Source of the DNA: Prevotella merdae
GTDB lineage: Bacteria; Bacteroidota; Bacteroidia; Bacteroidales; Bacteroidaceae
Reading direction: 5' to 3'
DNA: 64,000 nt
Assembly (NCBI RefSeq): GCF_900290275.1
Contig: NZ_LT985324.1
Span: 695,466-759,465, forward strand
Made by a program: the position numbers and the translations under genes. Under the pieces are notes generated by a model. It searched no databases, was not told the origin of the DNA, and saw only the letters and a program-made list of their open reading frames with translations. Shown one piece after another: positions 44,672 to 53,512 of this stretch (its first letter is position 1; the number at the start of each line of letters is the position of its first letter).

Positions 44672-47098
44672 ATGTATCACTTGCGAGACTATAACAAACA
44701 AACAACAACAGTGAATTCCTTACTCTCTTCTCTCAACGAAAGCCAGCGAGCTGCAGTAGAATATATCAGTGGTCCCGAACTTGTAATTGCTGGAGCAGGT
44801 TCAGGCAAAACGCGTGTCTTGACATATAAGATAGCCTATTTGCTAAGTCAAGGCATAAAGCCGTGGAATATATTGGCGCTGACATTTACCAATAAGGCGG
44901 CAAAGGAGATGAAGGAGCGCATTGCCGCACTTGTTGGTGCCAATGATGCACATTATCTTAATATGGGCACATTCCACTCGATATTTCTGCGTATATTGAG
45001 AAACGAGGCAGAGTTATTGGGTTTGAATAGAAATTTTACCATATACGACGATTCCGATTCGCGAACCCTAATCAACTCTATTGTTAAGGAGATGCACCTT
45101 GACGACAAGACGTACAAGGCTGCTAATGTGTTGTCGCGTATCGGAATGGCTAAGAACAATCTTATCACTCCCGAATCGTATAGTGTGGACACGTTCTTGC
45201 TTGAACGCGACCACCGTAGCAACATGCCTAAATTGTCCGAAATCTACCGTATGTATGTAATACGTTGCAAGAGCGCAAACGCTGTGGATTTTGACGATAT
45301 GTTGATGTATACATACATGCTCTTTAGAAACCATCCTGAAGTGTGCCAGAAGTATGCCGAGCGATTCAAGTATATCCTTGTAGATGAGTATCAGGATACC
45401 AACTATGCCCAACAAAGCATAATAACACTTCTTACGCAGTACCATTCCAATATATGTGTTGTTGGCGATGATGCCCAAAGCATATATGCCTTTAGAGGTG
45501 CCAATATCGACAATATACTGAACTTCCAGAATATATATCGCGACTCGAAGTTGTTCAAACTTGAACAGAACTATCGAAGCACACAGAATATTGTGAATGC
45601 AGCCAACTGTCTGATAAAGCACAACAGTCGACAGATAAAGAAGAATGTGTTTAGCGAGAACCAGCAAGGCGACAAGGTTGTGCTTAATATAAGCTATTCG
45701 GACAAAGAAGAGGCTGCCATTGTGTGTAATGAGATTAAACGTCTCGACAAGCGCGAGCAAGTTGCTTATGGAGACATAGCTGTGCTTTACCGCACAAATG
45801 CACAGAGCCGATTGTTTGAGGATGAGCTTCGTCGTGAGAATATACCTTATCGTATATATGGTGGTATGAGTTTCTATCAGCGTAAGGAGATAAAGGATAT
45901 TATAGCCTACTTCCGTATGGTAGCCAATCCTGACGACGAGGAGGCTTTGAAGCGTATCATAAACTATCCAAAGCGAGGCATAGGTAACACAACAGTTGAC
46001 AAACTAATTGCTTCGGCGCGTAGTTATGGGGTAGGGCTGTGGTCTGTAGTAAACAATCCTACTGCATATGTCGCAGGTATAGGTCCGGCTGTAGCGCGCA
46101 AGGTTGTGGCTTTCCACGATATGATTGATCAGTATATCGAATTGGCGCAGACAATAGATGCTTATGTTCTTGGCAAGCGCATCATTGAAGAAACCGGATT
46201 GGCAAAGGCCATAATGGCAGATGGCGATGATGATGCCAATGAGCGTATTGATAATATAGAGGAATTTGTGTCAGGATTGCGCGACTTTGTTGATACAAAA
46301 TTGGAAGAAGGTTATACGAGCGAGATATTTATATCTAACTTTCTGCAGGAAGTGGCTCTTATGAGTGATGCCGACAAGGATGATGATGATACGGATAATG
46401 CAGGCAATAGAGTTACGCTTATGACGATACATGCCTCAAAGGGTTTGGAGTTTAAGGCGGTATTTATTGTAGGAGTAGAGGAGAACATATTTCCAAGTCC
46501 ACGCTCATGCGAGTTTCCTCAGCAGTTGGAAGAAGAGCGTCGTCTATTCTATGTAGCCATAACACGTGCAGAAAAGTTCTGTTTTATCTCTTGTGCCAAG
46601 AGCCGTTATCAATATGGCAATATGATGTTTAATGAGCCGAGCCGATTCTTGAGAGAGATAAATTCCGACTATATGCTGGTTAATGGAAGACTTGGGTCTA
46701 ACAGAATTGATGATGGAAGCGATAGATATAGTGGTTCGTTTGGCGACGAAAGGCAAACATCTGCTAATGTCAAGCCTTCACCATTTGGCAATAGACAGAT
46801 GTCGGGCAACAATCGACCGACATCTAACAGTAATAGACCCATGCCAACCATAAGTTATGGCAGTTTTAGGAAAATAAACTCTTCGGCTCCTAAGCCAAGC
46901 ACAAGCAGCAAACCCTCTAATCCAACGCTTGCTATAGGCACGGTTATAGAGCATATGCGTTTTGGCATAGGCACAGTTGCAAGTGTGGAGGGTAGTGGAG
47001 AGAACGAAAAGGCAATGGTGAATTTCGAGAATGCGGGAACAAAGACGTTGCTGCTTAAATTCGCTAAATATAAGATTGTTGGTAAAACCGAAAAATAA
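44672..47098 (+). CDS. pcrA: UvrD/PcrA-type superfamily 1 DNA helicase
   Basis: An 808-residue protein. Q-motif LNESQRAAVEYISGP; Walker A GAGSGKT (41-47); motif Ia LALTFTNKAAKEMKER; motif II VDEYQDTN (about 236-243); motif III VVGDDAQSIYAFRGA; motif V VTLMTIHASKGLEFK; motif VI RRLFYVAITRAEK. The C-terminal region has a polar Asn/Ser-rich linker and a Tudor-like domain (MRFGIGTVASVEGSGE), as in PcrA. It unwinds DNA 3'-5' in repair and replication-transcription conflict. Choice between the names UvrD and PcrA is nominal. Confidence 0.95.
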   Translation: MYHLRDYNKQTTTVNSLLSSLNESQRAAVEYISGPELVIAGAGSGKTRVLTYKIAYLLSQGIKPWNILALTFTNKAAKEMKERIAALVGANDAHYLNMGTFHSIFLRILRNEAELLGLNRNFTIYDDSDSRTLINSIVKEMHLDDKTYKAANVLSRIGMAKNNLITPESYSVDTFLLERDHRSNMPKLSEIYRMYVIRCKSANAVDFDDMLMYTYMLFRNHPEVCQKYAERFKYILVDEYQDTNYAQQSIITLLTQYHSNICVVGDDAQSIYAFRGANIDNILNFQNIYRDSKLFKLEQNYRSTQNIVNAANCLIKHNSRQIKKNVFSENQQGDKVVLNISYSDKEEAAIVCNEIKRLDKREQVAYGDIAVLYRTNAQSRLFEDELRRENIPYRIYGGMSFYQRKEIKDIIAYFRMVANPDDEEALKRIINYPKRGIGNTTVDKLIASARSYGVGLWSVVNNPTAYVAGIGPAVARKVVAFHDMIDQYIELAQTIDAYVLGKRIIEETGLAKAIMADGDDDANERIDNIEEFVSGLRDFVDTKLEEGYTSEIFISNFLQEVALMSDADKDDDDTDNAGNRVTLMTIHASKGLEFKAVFIVGVEENIFPSPRSCEFPQQLEEERRLFYVAITRAEKFCFISCAKSRYQYGNMMFNEPSRFLREINSDYMLVNGRLGSNRIDDGSDRYSGSFGDERQTSANVKPSPFGNRQMSGNNRPTSNSNRPMPTISYGSFRKINSSAPKPSTSSKPSNPTLAIGTVIEHMRFGIGTVASVEGSGENEKAMVNFENAGTKTLLLKFAKYKIVGKTEK

Positions 47099-47125
47099 AC
47101 TACATATTATTATATAAGGTATATC

Positions 47126-47206
47126 AGTTACGGCTTGCATCAGTATCACGCAAATGCCAAATTATCAGAGGCTAATTATTGCGTGAAACGGATGCAAGCC
47201 GTAACT
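47126..47206. terminator. Long bidirectional hairpin between pcrA and the LysM gene
   Basis: The outer stem AGTTACGGCTTGCATC pairs perfectly with its complement at 47191-47206. An inner stem TCACGCAA/TTGCGTGA continues it. Lies between convergent stop codons. Longer than ordinary terminators and without a clear T tract. Confidence 0.6.
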
Positions 47207-47236
47207 CTTATTTCCTATTCTGATTAGAACAATTGA

Positions 47237-48166
47237 TTAATATACAATCAGTCTATCGCCTACATTTATCTCATAATCAGGCGACAGCTTGTTCTTCTTG
47301 TACAGACTCTTAAGCTGTATGCCATATCTTTGAGCGATAGTGTACATGCTCTCGCCAGCTTTAACCACATGCGGTCTGTTCTTGTATACACGTTCTGCTT
47401 TCTTGCGTTTCTTCTTAAGATAAATCACGTCACCAGGCTGTAGTACCGACTTTTTGTTTCTTTCGTTATATCGAGCCAGTTTCCCACTTGATATACCTAC
47501 CTCTTTGCTAATCGACTTAAAAGAGTCGCCAGCTACAGCTATGACATAATAGTTGCGGTTGTAAGCCTTTATAGTATGAAGCATTCCGCTCGGACCAGGT
47601 CGGTCTTCAGATGCGTGCTTTGCCATAAAATGGTCGTAGCGTGTAGCCACATCATACTTGTTGAGGTTGTACAACTCAATAATCTGTATCAGTTTTGTGG
47701 CATATTGAGGATTAGTGGCATATCCACATTGCTTAAGTCCGCGCGACCATCCCTTGTAGTCGCGTCTTGACAGAGAAAACAACCTTGCATATCTTGTCTG
47801 TGTTGCCAAAAAGCGGCTATGGTCTTCATAGCTTTGCCTTGCGTTGTCGTAAGCTCTGAAGCATTCGCCTGCAGCATCGTCGTCGTGATAAGTTCTGCGA
47901 CCAGTCCAACCATGACATTTAATACCGAAGTGATTGTTGCCCGAACGTGTCAAATCGCTTCTTCCAGCTCCACTCTCAAGCAAGCCTTGCGCCAGTGTTA
48001 TACTGGCAGGAATGTTATATTTAAGCATTTGCTCTATCGCCAAATCCTTATATTGGTCAATGTATGTTTGGTATGCCGAGTTCCACTTAATCTGCGCCAA
48101 AGCGCCTTGCACATTAATCATTGTGCACAATAGGGCAATTAATATACTTGTTGCTCTTCTATTCAT
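47237..48166 (-). CDS. Secreted glucosaminidase with two LysM domains
   Basis: About 309 residues. The ATG at 48166 opens a signal peptide (MNRRATSILIALLCTMINVQ). The glucosaminidase/FlgJ-like domain follows (ITLAQGLLESGAGRSDLTRS, catalytic Glu in LLESG; GNNHFGIKC). Two LysM repeats end the protein (FKSISKEVGISSGKLARYN and YTIAQRYGIQLKSLYKKN). It cleaves peptidoglycan glycan strands. The longer reading to 48196 is excluded, because that codon lies in the -7 box. Confidence 0.93.
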   Translation of the reverse strand: MNRRATSILIALLCTMINVQGALAQIKWNSAYQTYIDQYKDLAIEQMLKYNIPASITLAQGLLESGAGRSDLTRSGNNHFGIKCHGWTGRRTYHDDDAAGECFRAYDNARQSYEDHSRFLATQTRYARLFSLSRRDYKGWSRGLKQCGYATNPQYATKLIQIIELYNLNKYDVATRYDHFMAKHASEDRPGPSGMLHTIKAYNRNYYVIAVAGDSFKSISKEVGISSGKLARYNERNKKSVLQPGDVIYLKKKRKKAERVYKNRPHVVKAGESMYTIAQRYGIQLKSLYKKNKLSPDYEINVGDRLIVY

Positions 48167-48193
48167 ATTTAATGTATTTTTCTGAACTAAATG

Positions 48194-48201
48194 CAAAGTT
48201 A
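48194..48201 (-). promoter_or_regulatory. -7 promoter box of the LysM glucosaminidase gene
   Basis: TAACTTTG on the minus strand, about 28 bp upstream of the ATG at 48166. Confidence 0.6.
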
Positions 48202-48256
48202 ATGCTTTTCATCAACAAAACATCATTCATATATTATGTTTTGAAACATTTTTTTG

Positions 48257-48264
48257 TACCTTTG
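48257..48264 (+). promoter_or_regulatory. -7 promoter box of the fabD operon
   Basis: TACCTTTG, 43 bp before the fabD start. Confidence 0.65.
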
Positions 48265-48307
48265 CAATTAGAAACATATAACAAATTATAATATATAAAA
48301 AAAAATT

Positions 48308-49195
48308 ATGAAAGCATTTGTTTTTCCTGGACAAGGTTCACAATTTGTAGGTATGGGCAAGGACCTGTACGATTCTAACGACAAAGCAAAAGAACTTTTC
48401 GAGAAGGCCAACGAGATTCTTGGCTTCCGTATTACCGATATTATGTTTGCCGGAACTGATGATGAGCTTAAGCAGACCAAGGTTACACAGCCAGCTGTGT
48501 TCCTTCATAGCGTAATCTCTGCCATCTGTCTTGGCGACGACTTTGCACCAGCTATGGTTGCAGGTCACTCTCTTGGCGAGTTCTCTGCTCTTGTAGCTTC
48601 AGGCGCTTTAAGCTTTGAGGATGGTTTGAAGCTTGTTTACAAGCGTGCTTTGGCAATGCAGAAGGCTTGCGAGGCTGCTCCTGGTACAATGGCTGCTGTT
48701 ATTGGTTTGCCAGACGAGAAGATTGAGGAAATCTGTGCAGAGTCAAGTACAGATGGCAACATCGTTGTAGCTGCCAACTACAACTGCCCTGGTCAGCTTG
48801 TTATTAGTGGTAATATTGATGCTATCAATGTTGCTTGCGAGAAGCTTAAGGCAGCAGGCGCAAAGCGTGCATTGCCTTTGAAGGTAGGTGGCGCATTCCA
48901 CTCTCCACTTATGCAGCCTGCAAAGGAGGAGCTTGAGGAGGCTATCAAGTCTACAACAGTATCGGCTCCTAAGTGCCCAGTTTACCAGAATGTAGATGGT
49001 ATGGCACATACCGAGCCTGCAGAGATAAAGGCAAATCTTATTGCTCAGCTCACAAGCAGCGTTCGTTGGACAACAAGTGTGCTTAATATGATTAAGGATG
49101 GCGCCGATGACTTCACAGAATGTGGACCAGGCAAGGCTCTTCAGGGTATGATTGGCCGTATTGACAAGACTGTTAGTGCTCATGGTATCCTCTAA
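48308..49195 (+). CDS. fabD: Malonyl-CoA:ACP transacylase
   Basis: A 295-residue protein. FVFPGQGSQFVGMGKDLYD opens the fold; the nucleophile elbow is GHSLGEFSAL (Ser in GHSLG); the catalytic His lies in VGGAFHSPLMQPA. It loads malonate onto ACP for fatty acid synthesis. The GH13 gene starts 7 bp downstream, and pdxS/pdxT follow on the same strand, so a four-gene transcript is plausible. Confidence 0.96.
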   Translation: MKAFVFPGQGSQFVGMGKDLYDSNDKAKELFEKANEILGFRITDIMFAGTDDELKQTKVTQPAVFLHSVISAICLGDDFAPAMVAGHSLGEFSALVASGALSFEDGLKLVYKRALAMQKACEAAPGTMAAVIGLPDEKIEEICAESSTDGNIVVAANYNCPGQLVISGNIDAINVACEKLKAAGAKRALPLKVGGAFHSPLMQPAKEELEEAIKSTTVSAPKCPVYQNVDGMAHTEPAEIKANLIAQLTSSVRWTTSVLNMIKDGADDFTECGPGKALQGMIGRIDKTVSAHGIL

Positions 49196-49202
49196 ATAAA
49201 AT

Positions 49203-51338
49203 ATGGGCAATCAGAAGATAATAATATACCAAATCTTCACACGTCTTTTTGGCAACCGTACCAATGTATGCAAGCAAAATGGTACGATTGCCGAAAACGG
49301 CTGTGGAAAGATGAATTTCTTTACCGATGATGTTCTCCGGCAGATACGTTCCAAGGGATATACACACGTGTGGTATACTGGAGTGATACGTCATGCTACT
49401 GCTACCGATTATTCGTCGTACGGCATTCCACGCCAGCATCCTGCTATTGTAAAGGGCAAGGCAGGCTCGCCTTATGCCATTACCGACTACTATGATATCG
49501 ACCCCGATATTGCAGAGAATGTTGACAAGCGTATGGACGAGTTCCTTAAACTTGTTGACAATAGCCACCGCAACGACCTGAAGGTTATTATGGACTTTGT
49601 GCCCAACCATGTGGCACGTCAGTATAAGTCGATTGCCAAAGGCAAGGGAGTGCGCGATCTTGGCGAGGATGATGACAAGACAAAGGCTTTTGATGCAAAC
49701 AACAACTTCTACTATTGCGTCAATACACCTTTCTCTCCAAACATAGACCTATATGGCGGAGAGGCTCAACCATATAGCGAGTTCCCTGCTAAAGCTACAG
49801 GTAATGATCAATTCTGTGCATCTCCAAGTTGCAACGATTGGTACGAAACCGTTAAGCTGAACTATGGTGTTGACTATTGCGACGCAGGCGGACGCTCCGA
49901 ACACTTCGACCCAATACCCAATACATGGCACAAGATGCTTGACATTCTGCTATATTGGGCATCAAAGGGTGTAGACGGTTTCCGTTGCGATATGGCAGAA
50001 ATGGTTTCTACTGCCTTCTGGCATTGGGCTATAGAGCAAGTCAAGAAAGCTCATCCTGCAATGATATTCATTGCCGAGGTTTACAATCCATGGGAGTATA
50101 AACACTATGTAGAGGCAGGCTTCGACTATCTATATGATAAGGTGGGAATGTACGACACAATGCGTGGTGTGATTTGCGGCAACTGCCCAACATCGCAGAT
50201 TACCACAGCATGGCAATGGGTAGACAAAATTAGCAACCACATGCTCTACTTCCTCGAGAATCATGATGAGCAACGCATAGCGAGCGACTATTTTGCCGGC
50301 GATGGCTTCAGAGCCTATCCTGCATTGGCTGTCAATATGCTTATGCGTTCTAATCCATTCATGGTGTATGCCGGACAGGAATATGGCGAGCGTGGTATGG
50401 ACAGCGAGGGATTCAGTGGTAAGGATGGACGTACCACCATATTCGACTATTGGACCGTTCCTTCTCTTCATCGTGCACTTGTAGCAAAGGAGTCTACTGC
50501 AGACGAGCACAAGCTTTCTACCATGTACGACCGCATATTGTCTATAGCAAGCACAGAGAAGGCAGTGGGCGAAGGACAGTTCTTCGACCTTATGTACGTA
50601 AATGGGCATATAGCACAAAAGCAGTATGCCTTCATACGCAAGGCCGACAACGAGATGTTGCTTGTTGTAGCCAACTTTGCCAATGAGGCTGTAAGCGTCA
50701 AGGTAAACATTCCTGAGCATGCCTTCAATTTCTTGGGCATACCCAAGAGCGACATTTTAGGCACGGATATGGTAAGACAGTCTACGGTAAAGGCTAACTT
50801 CAAGACAGACGACTTTGTGGATGTGGAGATTGGTGCCAACGATTGTAAAATCATTAAATTCAACTTGAAGATGGATAGCGATATTACATTCAACGAACAC
50901 AATAAGGAAGAGTATCCCCCTGCACATACTGCCGAGCACCTTCTCAACCAGACTATGGTCAGGATGTTCGGATGCAAGCGTTCGGACAATGCGCACATAG
51001 AGCGCAAGAAGAGTAAGATAACCTTCATCATCGACCACAAACCGTCGCGCAAGGAAGAGAAGGCTATCGAGGATCGTATGAACGAGCTTATCGATGCCGA
51101 CCTGCCTGTAAGATACGAGGTGGTTGACCGTGACAACCTTCCTAAGGAAGTGGATGCCAACCGTCTGCCTGCTGACGTGTCCGAGAAAGTGCGCCTTGTA
51201 TACATTGGCGACTATGATGTGTGTCCATGCATAGGCAAACACGTTAGGTCAACATCGCAGATAGGACGCTTCGTAATGCTTGGTACCAACTGGGACGAGA
51301 TGAAACATGCCTTCCGCATCAGATTCAAAATTGTTTAA
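49203..51338 (+). CDS. GH13 alpha-amylase-family protein fused to AlaX-like editing domain
   Basis: One 711-residue frame with two unrelated parts. Residues 1-560 are a GH13 barrel: [11 protein letters not shown] (region I), [12 protein letters not shown] (nucleophile Asp near 262), [11 protein letters not shown] (acid/base Glu near 291) and LENHDEQR (region IV). No signal peptide, so cytoplasmic, probably on maltodextrins. Residues about 565-711 resemble the second additional domain of threonyl/alanyl-tRNA synthetases (AlaX): [18 protein letters not shown] gives HxxxH (574-578), and [15 protein letters not shown] gives CxxxH (677-681), the full zinc set. Such domains deacylate mischarged tRNA. 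No frameshift or stop lies at the join. The pairing is unusual to me. Confidence 0.85.
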   Translation: MGNQKIIIYQIFTRLFGNRTNVCKQNGTIAENGCGKMNFFTDDVLRQIRSKGYTHVWYTGVIRHATATDYSSYGIPRQHPAIVKGKAGSPYAITDYYDIDPDIAENVDKRMDEFLKLVDNSHRNDLKVIMDFVPNHVARQYKSIAKGKGVRDLGEDDDKTKAFDANNNFYYCVNTPFSPNIDLYGGEAQPYSEFPAKATGNDQFCASPSCNDWYETVKLNYGVDYCDAGGRSEHFDPIPNTWHKMLDILLYWASKGVDGFRCDMAEMVSTAFWHWAIEQVKKAHPAMIFIAEVYNPWEYKHYVEAGFDYLYDKVGMYDTMRGVICGNCPTSQITTAWQWVDKISNHMLYFLENHDEQRIASDYFAGDGFRAYPALAVNMLMRSNPFMVYAGQEYGERGMDSEGFSGKDGRTTIFDYWTVPSLHRALVAKESTADEHKLSTMYDRILSIASTEKAVGEGQFFDLMYVNGHIAQKQYAFIRKADNEMLLVVANFANEAVSVKVNIPEHAFNFLGIPKSDILGTDMVRQSTVKANFKTDDFVDVEIGANDCKIIKFNLKMDSDITFNEHNKEEYPPAHTAEHLLNQTMVRMFGCKRSDNAHIERKKSKITFIIDHKPSRKEEKAIEDRMNELIDADLPVRYEVVDRDNLPKEVDANRLPADVSEKVRLVYIGDYDVCPCIGKHVRSTSQIGRFVMLGTNWDEMKHAFRIRFKIV

Positions 51339-51376
51339 GAAACCTATATTTATACATTAATTTATTTAAAGTTATC

Positions 51377-52252
51377 ATGACAGAAAATAGACAAACACTT
51401 AACCGCAACTTGGCTCAGATGCTTAAGGGCGGTGTTATCATGGACGTTACAACTCCTGAGCAGGCCAAGATAGCCGAGGAAGCAGGAGCATGTGCTGTTA
51501 TGGCTCTTGAGCGTATCCCCGCTGACATCCGTGCAGCAGGTGGCGTGTCACGTATGAGCGACCCTAAGATGATCAAGGGCATCCAGAAAGCTGTGTCTAT
51601 CCCAGTAATGGCAAAGTGCCGTATTGGTCATTTTGCCGAGGCACAGATTCTGCAGGCTATTGAGATTGATTATATCGACGAGAGCGAGGTTCTCTCTCCA
51701 GCAGATGATGTTTACCACATTGACAAGAACAAGTTTGATGTTCCTTTCGTATGTGGAGCCAAGAACCTTGGCGAGGCTTTGCGCCGTATTGCCGAGGGTG
51801 CTACTATGATTCGTACAAAGGGCGAGCCGGGTACTGGCGATGTTGTTCAGGCTGTACGCCATATGCGTATGATGCAGAGCGAGATTCGTCGTCTTACATC
51901 TATGTCTGAGGACGAGTTGTACGAGGCTGCAAAGCAGTTGCAGGTTCCTTACGAGCTTGTAAAGTATGTACACGAAAACGGTAAGCTTCCTGTAGTAAAC
52001 TTTGCTGCCGGTGGTGTAGCTACACCTGCCGATGCTGCTCTTATGATGCAGCTTGGTGCCGAGGGCGTATTTGTTGGCTCTGGTATCTTCAAGAGCGGCG
52101 ACCCAGTAAAGCGTGCTAAGGCTATCGTTCAGGCAGTTACCAACTTCAACGACCCGAAGAAGCTTGCCGAGTTGTCTGAGGACCTTGGCGAGGCTATGGT
52201 AGGTATCAACGAGCACGAGATTGAGGTGCTCATGGCCGAGCGTGGCAAGTAA
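51377..52252 (+). CDS. pdxS: Pyridoxal 5'-phosphate synthase, lyase subunit
   Basis: A 291-residue TIM-barrel protein, close to invariant in the family: [36 protein letters not shown] (catalytic lysine), [20 protein letters not shown] (second lysine). It builds PLP from ribose 5-phosphate, glyceraldehyde 3-phosphate and ammonia supplied by PdxT. The pdxT gene follows after 20 bp. Confidence 0.98.
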   Translation: MTENRQTLNRNLAQMLKGGVIMDVTTPEQAKIAEEAGACAVMALERIPADIRAAGGVSRMSDPKMIKGIQKAVSIPVMAKCRIGHFAEAQILQAIEIDYIDESEVLSPADDVYHIDKNKFDVPFVCGAKNLGEALRRIAEGATMIRTKGEPGTGDVVQAVRHMRMMQSEIRRLTSMSEDELYEAAKQLQVPYELVKYVHENGKLPVVNFAAGGVATPADAALMMQLGAEGVFVGSGIFKSGDPVKRAKAIVQAVTNFNDPKKLAELSEDLGEAMVGINEHEIEVLMAERGK

Positions 52253-52272
52253 TTCTTAAAGGAGACAGTATA

Positions 52273-52839
52273 ATGAGAGTTGCTGTATTGGCACTTCAAG
52301 GTGCCTTCATAGAGCACGAGCGTATGCTCCAGCGTCTCGGTGTCGAAACCTTTGAGATACGCCAGCTGTCTGATTGGCAACAGCCTAAGGATGGTCTTAT
52401 TATTCCGGGTGGCGAGAGTACAGTTCAGCTTAAGCTCCTTAAGGATCTGGGGTTGCTTGAGCCTATCGTATCTGACATAAAGAACGGTTTGCCAGTATTT
52501 GGTACATGTGCCGGACTTATACTTCTTGCTAAGACTGTTGAAGGCCAGCAGTTCAGTCGTATATCCACAATGGATATAGATGTGCGCCGCAACGCCTATG
52601 GTCGACAGCTTGGAAGCTTCTATGTGGAGAGCAAGGTAGAAGGTGTTGGCGATGATGTGCCAATGACATTTATCCGTGCCCCATTTATCAAGAGTGTATC
52701 GGGCGATGCTAAGGTGCTTGCTACTGTTGACGGACATATTGTTGCCGCACAGCAGGGCAAACAGCTTGTTACCGCATTCCATCCCGAACTCAATGATGAT
52801 ACTCGCATACACCAGTACTTCGTTGATATGATGAAGTAA
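52273..52839 (+). CDS. pdxT: Pyridoxal 5'-phosphate synthase, glutaminase subunit
   Basis: A 188-residue class I glutamine amidotransferase: IIPGGESTVQLKLL, nucleophile Cys in GTCAGLILLA (near 78), His-x-Glu in TAFHPELNDD (near 172). It releases ammonia from glutamine for PdxS. Ends in a strong terminator. Confidence 0.97.
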   Translation: MRVAVLALQGAFIEHERMLQRLGVETFEIRQLSDWQQPKDGLIIPGGESTVQLKLLKDLGLLEPIVSDIKNGLPVFGTCAGLILLAKTVEGQQFSRISTMDIDVRRNAYGRQLGSFYVESKVEGVGDDVPMTFIRAPFIKSVSGDAKVLATVDGHIVAAQQGKQLVTAFHPELNDDTRIHQYFVDMMK

Positions 52840-52862
52840 TGGTTAGGTGTAAATAACATAAA

Positions 52863-52908
52863 AAGGGTGCGCCCAAACTCAAATTCCCGTGAGTTTTGGC
52901 GCACCCTT
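52863..52908 (+). terminator. Terminator of the fabD-pdxT operon
   Basis: AAGGGTGCGCCCAAACTCA pairs with TGAGTTTTGGCGCACCCTT (one mismatch) over an 8-nt loop. Confidence 0.85.
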
Positions 52909-53026
52909 ATGTGTTGGTATTACTTTGTTTTATTGTCAAAGTTTCTTATATTTTTATTCTCATACTGTGCAATATTCGCTGCACTTTTGCATTTTAATAG
53001 TAGTGATAAACATAAAACAAATAATT

Positions 53027-53449
53027 ATGAGAAGAAAAATTTGGTTGCTGTTACTATTTATCATTCCGCTTTTCTTGTCGTCTTGTACAGAAGAAGATGG
53101 CAAATGGGAGCCCATGAAATGGAGAAGTGAGGTTAAGAAATCAAGTGATGGCTATTATCAGGTGTCGCGAGATGGCGGTACATTTGTTTTCCAATGCAAG
53201 AACTACAGTCTGTTTTGGCCTATTGAGGTTAAAGAATCCGAAGAAGGAGGCATCGAAAAGAGCTTTAGATCCGAATACAACAATAGCCAAATCACATCTA
53301 TAAAGTCTGATTGGCTTACAGCAAAGTGCGAAGGCAGTAAGCTGACAGTAACGATACAGCCAACAACATCTAAATGTTGTCGCTTCTTCAAACTCTCGAT
53401 AGAAGCAGGTGATGTCGGTGATGATTTTTGCTTCAAGCAGTCGTATTAA
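53027..53449 (+). CDS. Small lipoprotein with BACON-like domain
   Basis: A 140-residue protein starting MRRKIWLLLLFIIPLFLSSC, a lipoprotein signal. The rest (VSRDGGTFVFQCKNYSLFWP, then SDWLTAKCEGSKLTVTIQPT) has the pattern of a BACON-type beta domain: a conserved W in the middle, a closing strand. I chose the ATG at 53027 because the upstream codons back to 52889 overlap a terminator. Role unknown, surface-exposed or periplasmic. Confidence 0.7.
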   Translation: MRRKIWLLLLFIIPLFLSSCTEEDGKWEPMKWRSEVKKSSDGYYQVSRDGGTFVFQCKNYSLFWPIEVKESEEGGIEKSFRSEYNNSQITSIKSDWLTAKCEGSKLTVTIQPTTSKCCRFFKLSIEAGDVGDDFCFKQSY

Positions 53450-53460
53450 TATTATGCAGA

Positions 53461-53499
53461 TAGGCTTCCTTCAAGTTGTAACGCTTGAAAGGAAGCCTA
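53461..53499. terminator. Bidirectional terminator between lipoprotein and helicase genes
   Basis: TAGGCTTCC-TTCAAG pairs with CTTGAA-A-GGAAGCCTA over a short loop, between convergent genes. Confidence 0.8.
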
Positions 53500-53512
53500 A
53501 CTGCTTTTCTAT

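Noticed and set aside
45068..45760. 230-codon minus-strand frame
   Set aside because: Lies wholly within the helicase gene, antisense, without promoter or recognisable motif.
48743..49210. 155-codon minus-strand frame
   Set aside because: Antisense shadow of fabD; Cys-rich composition typical of such shadows.
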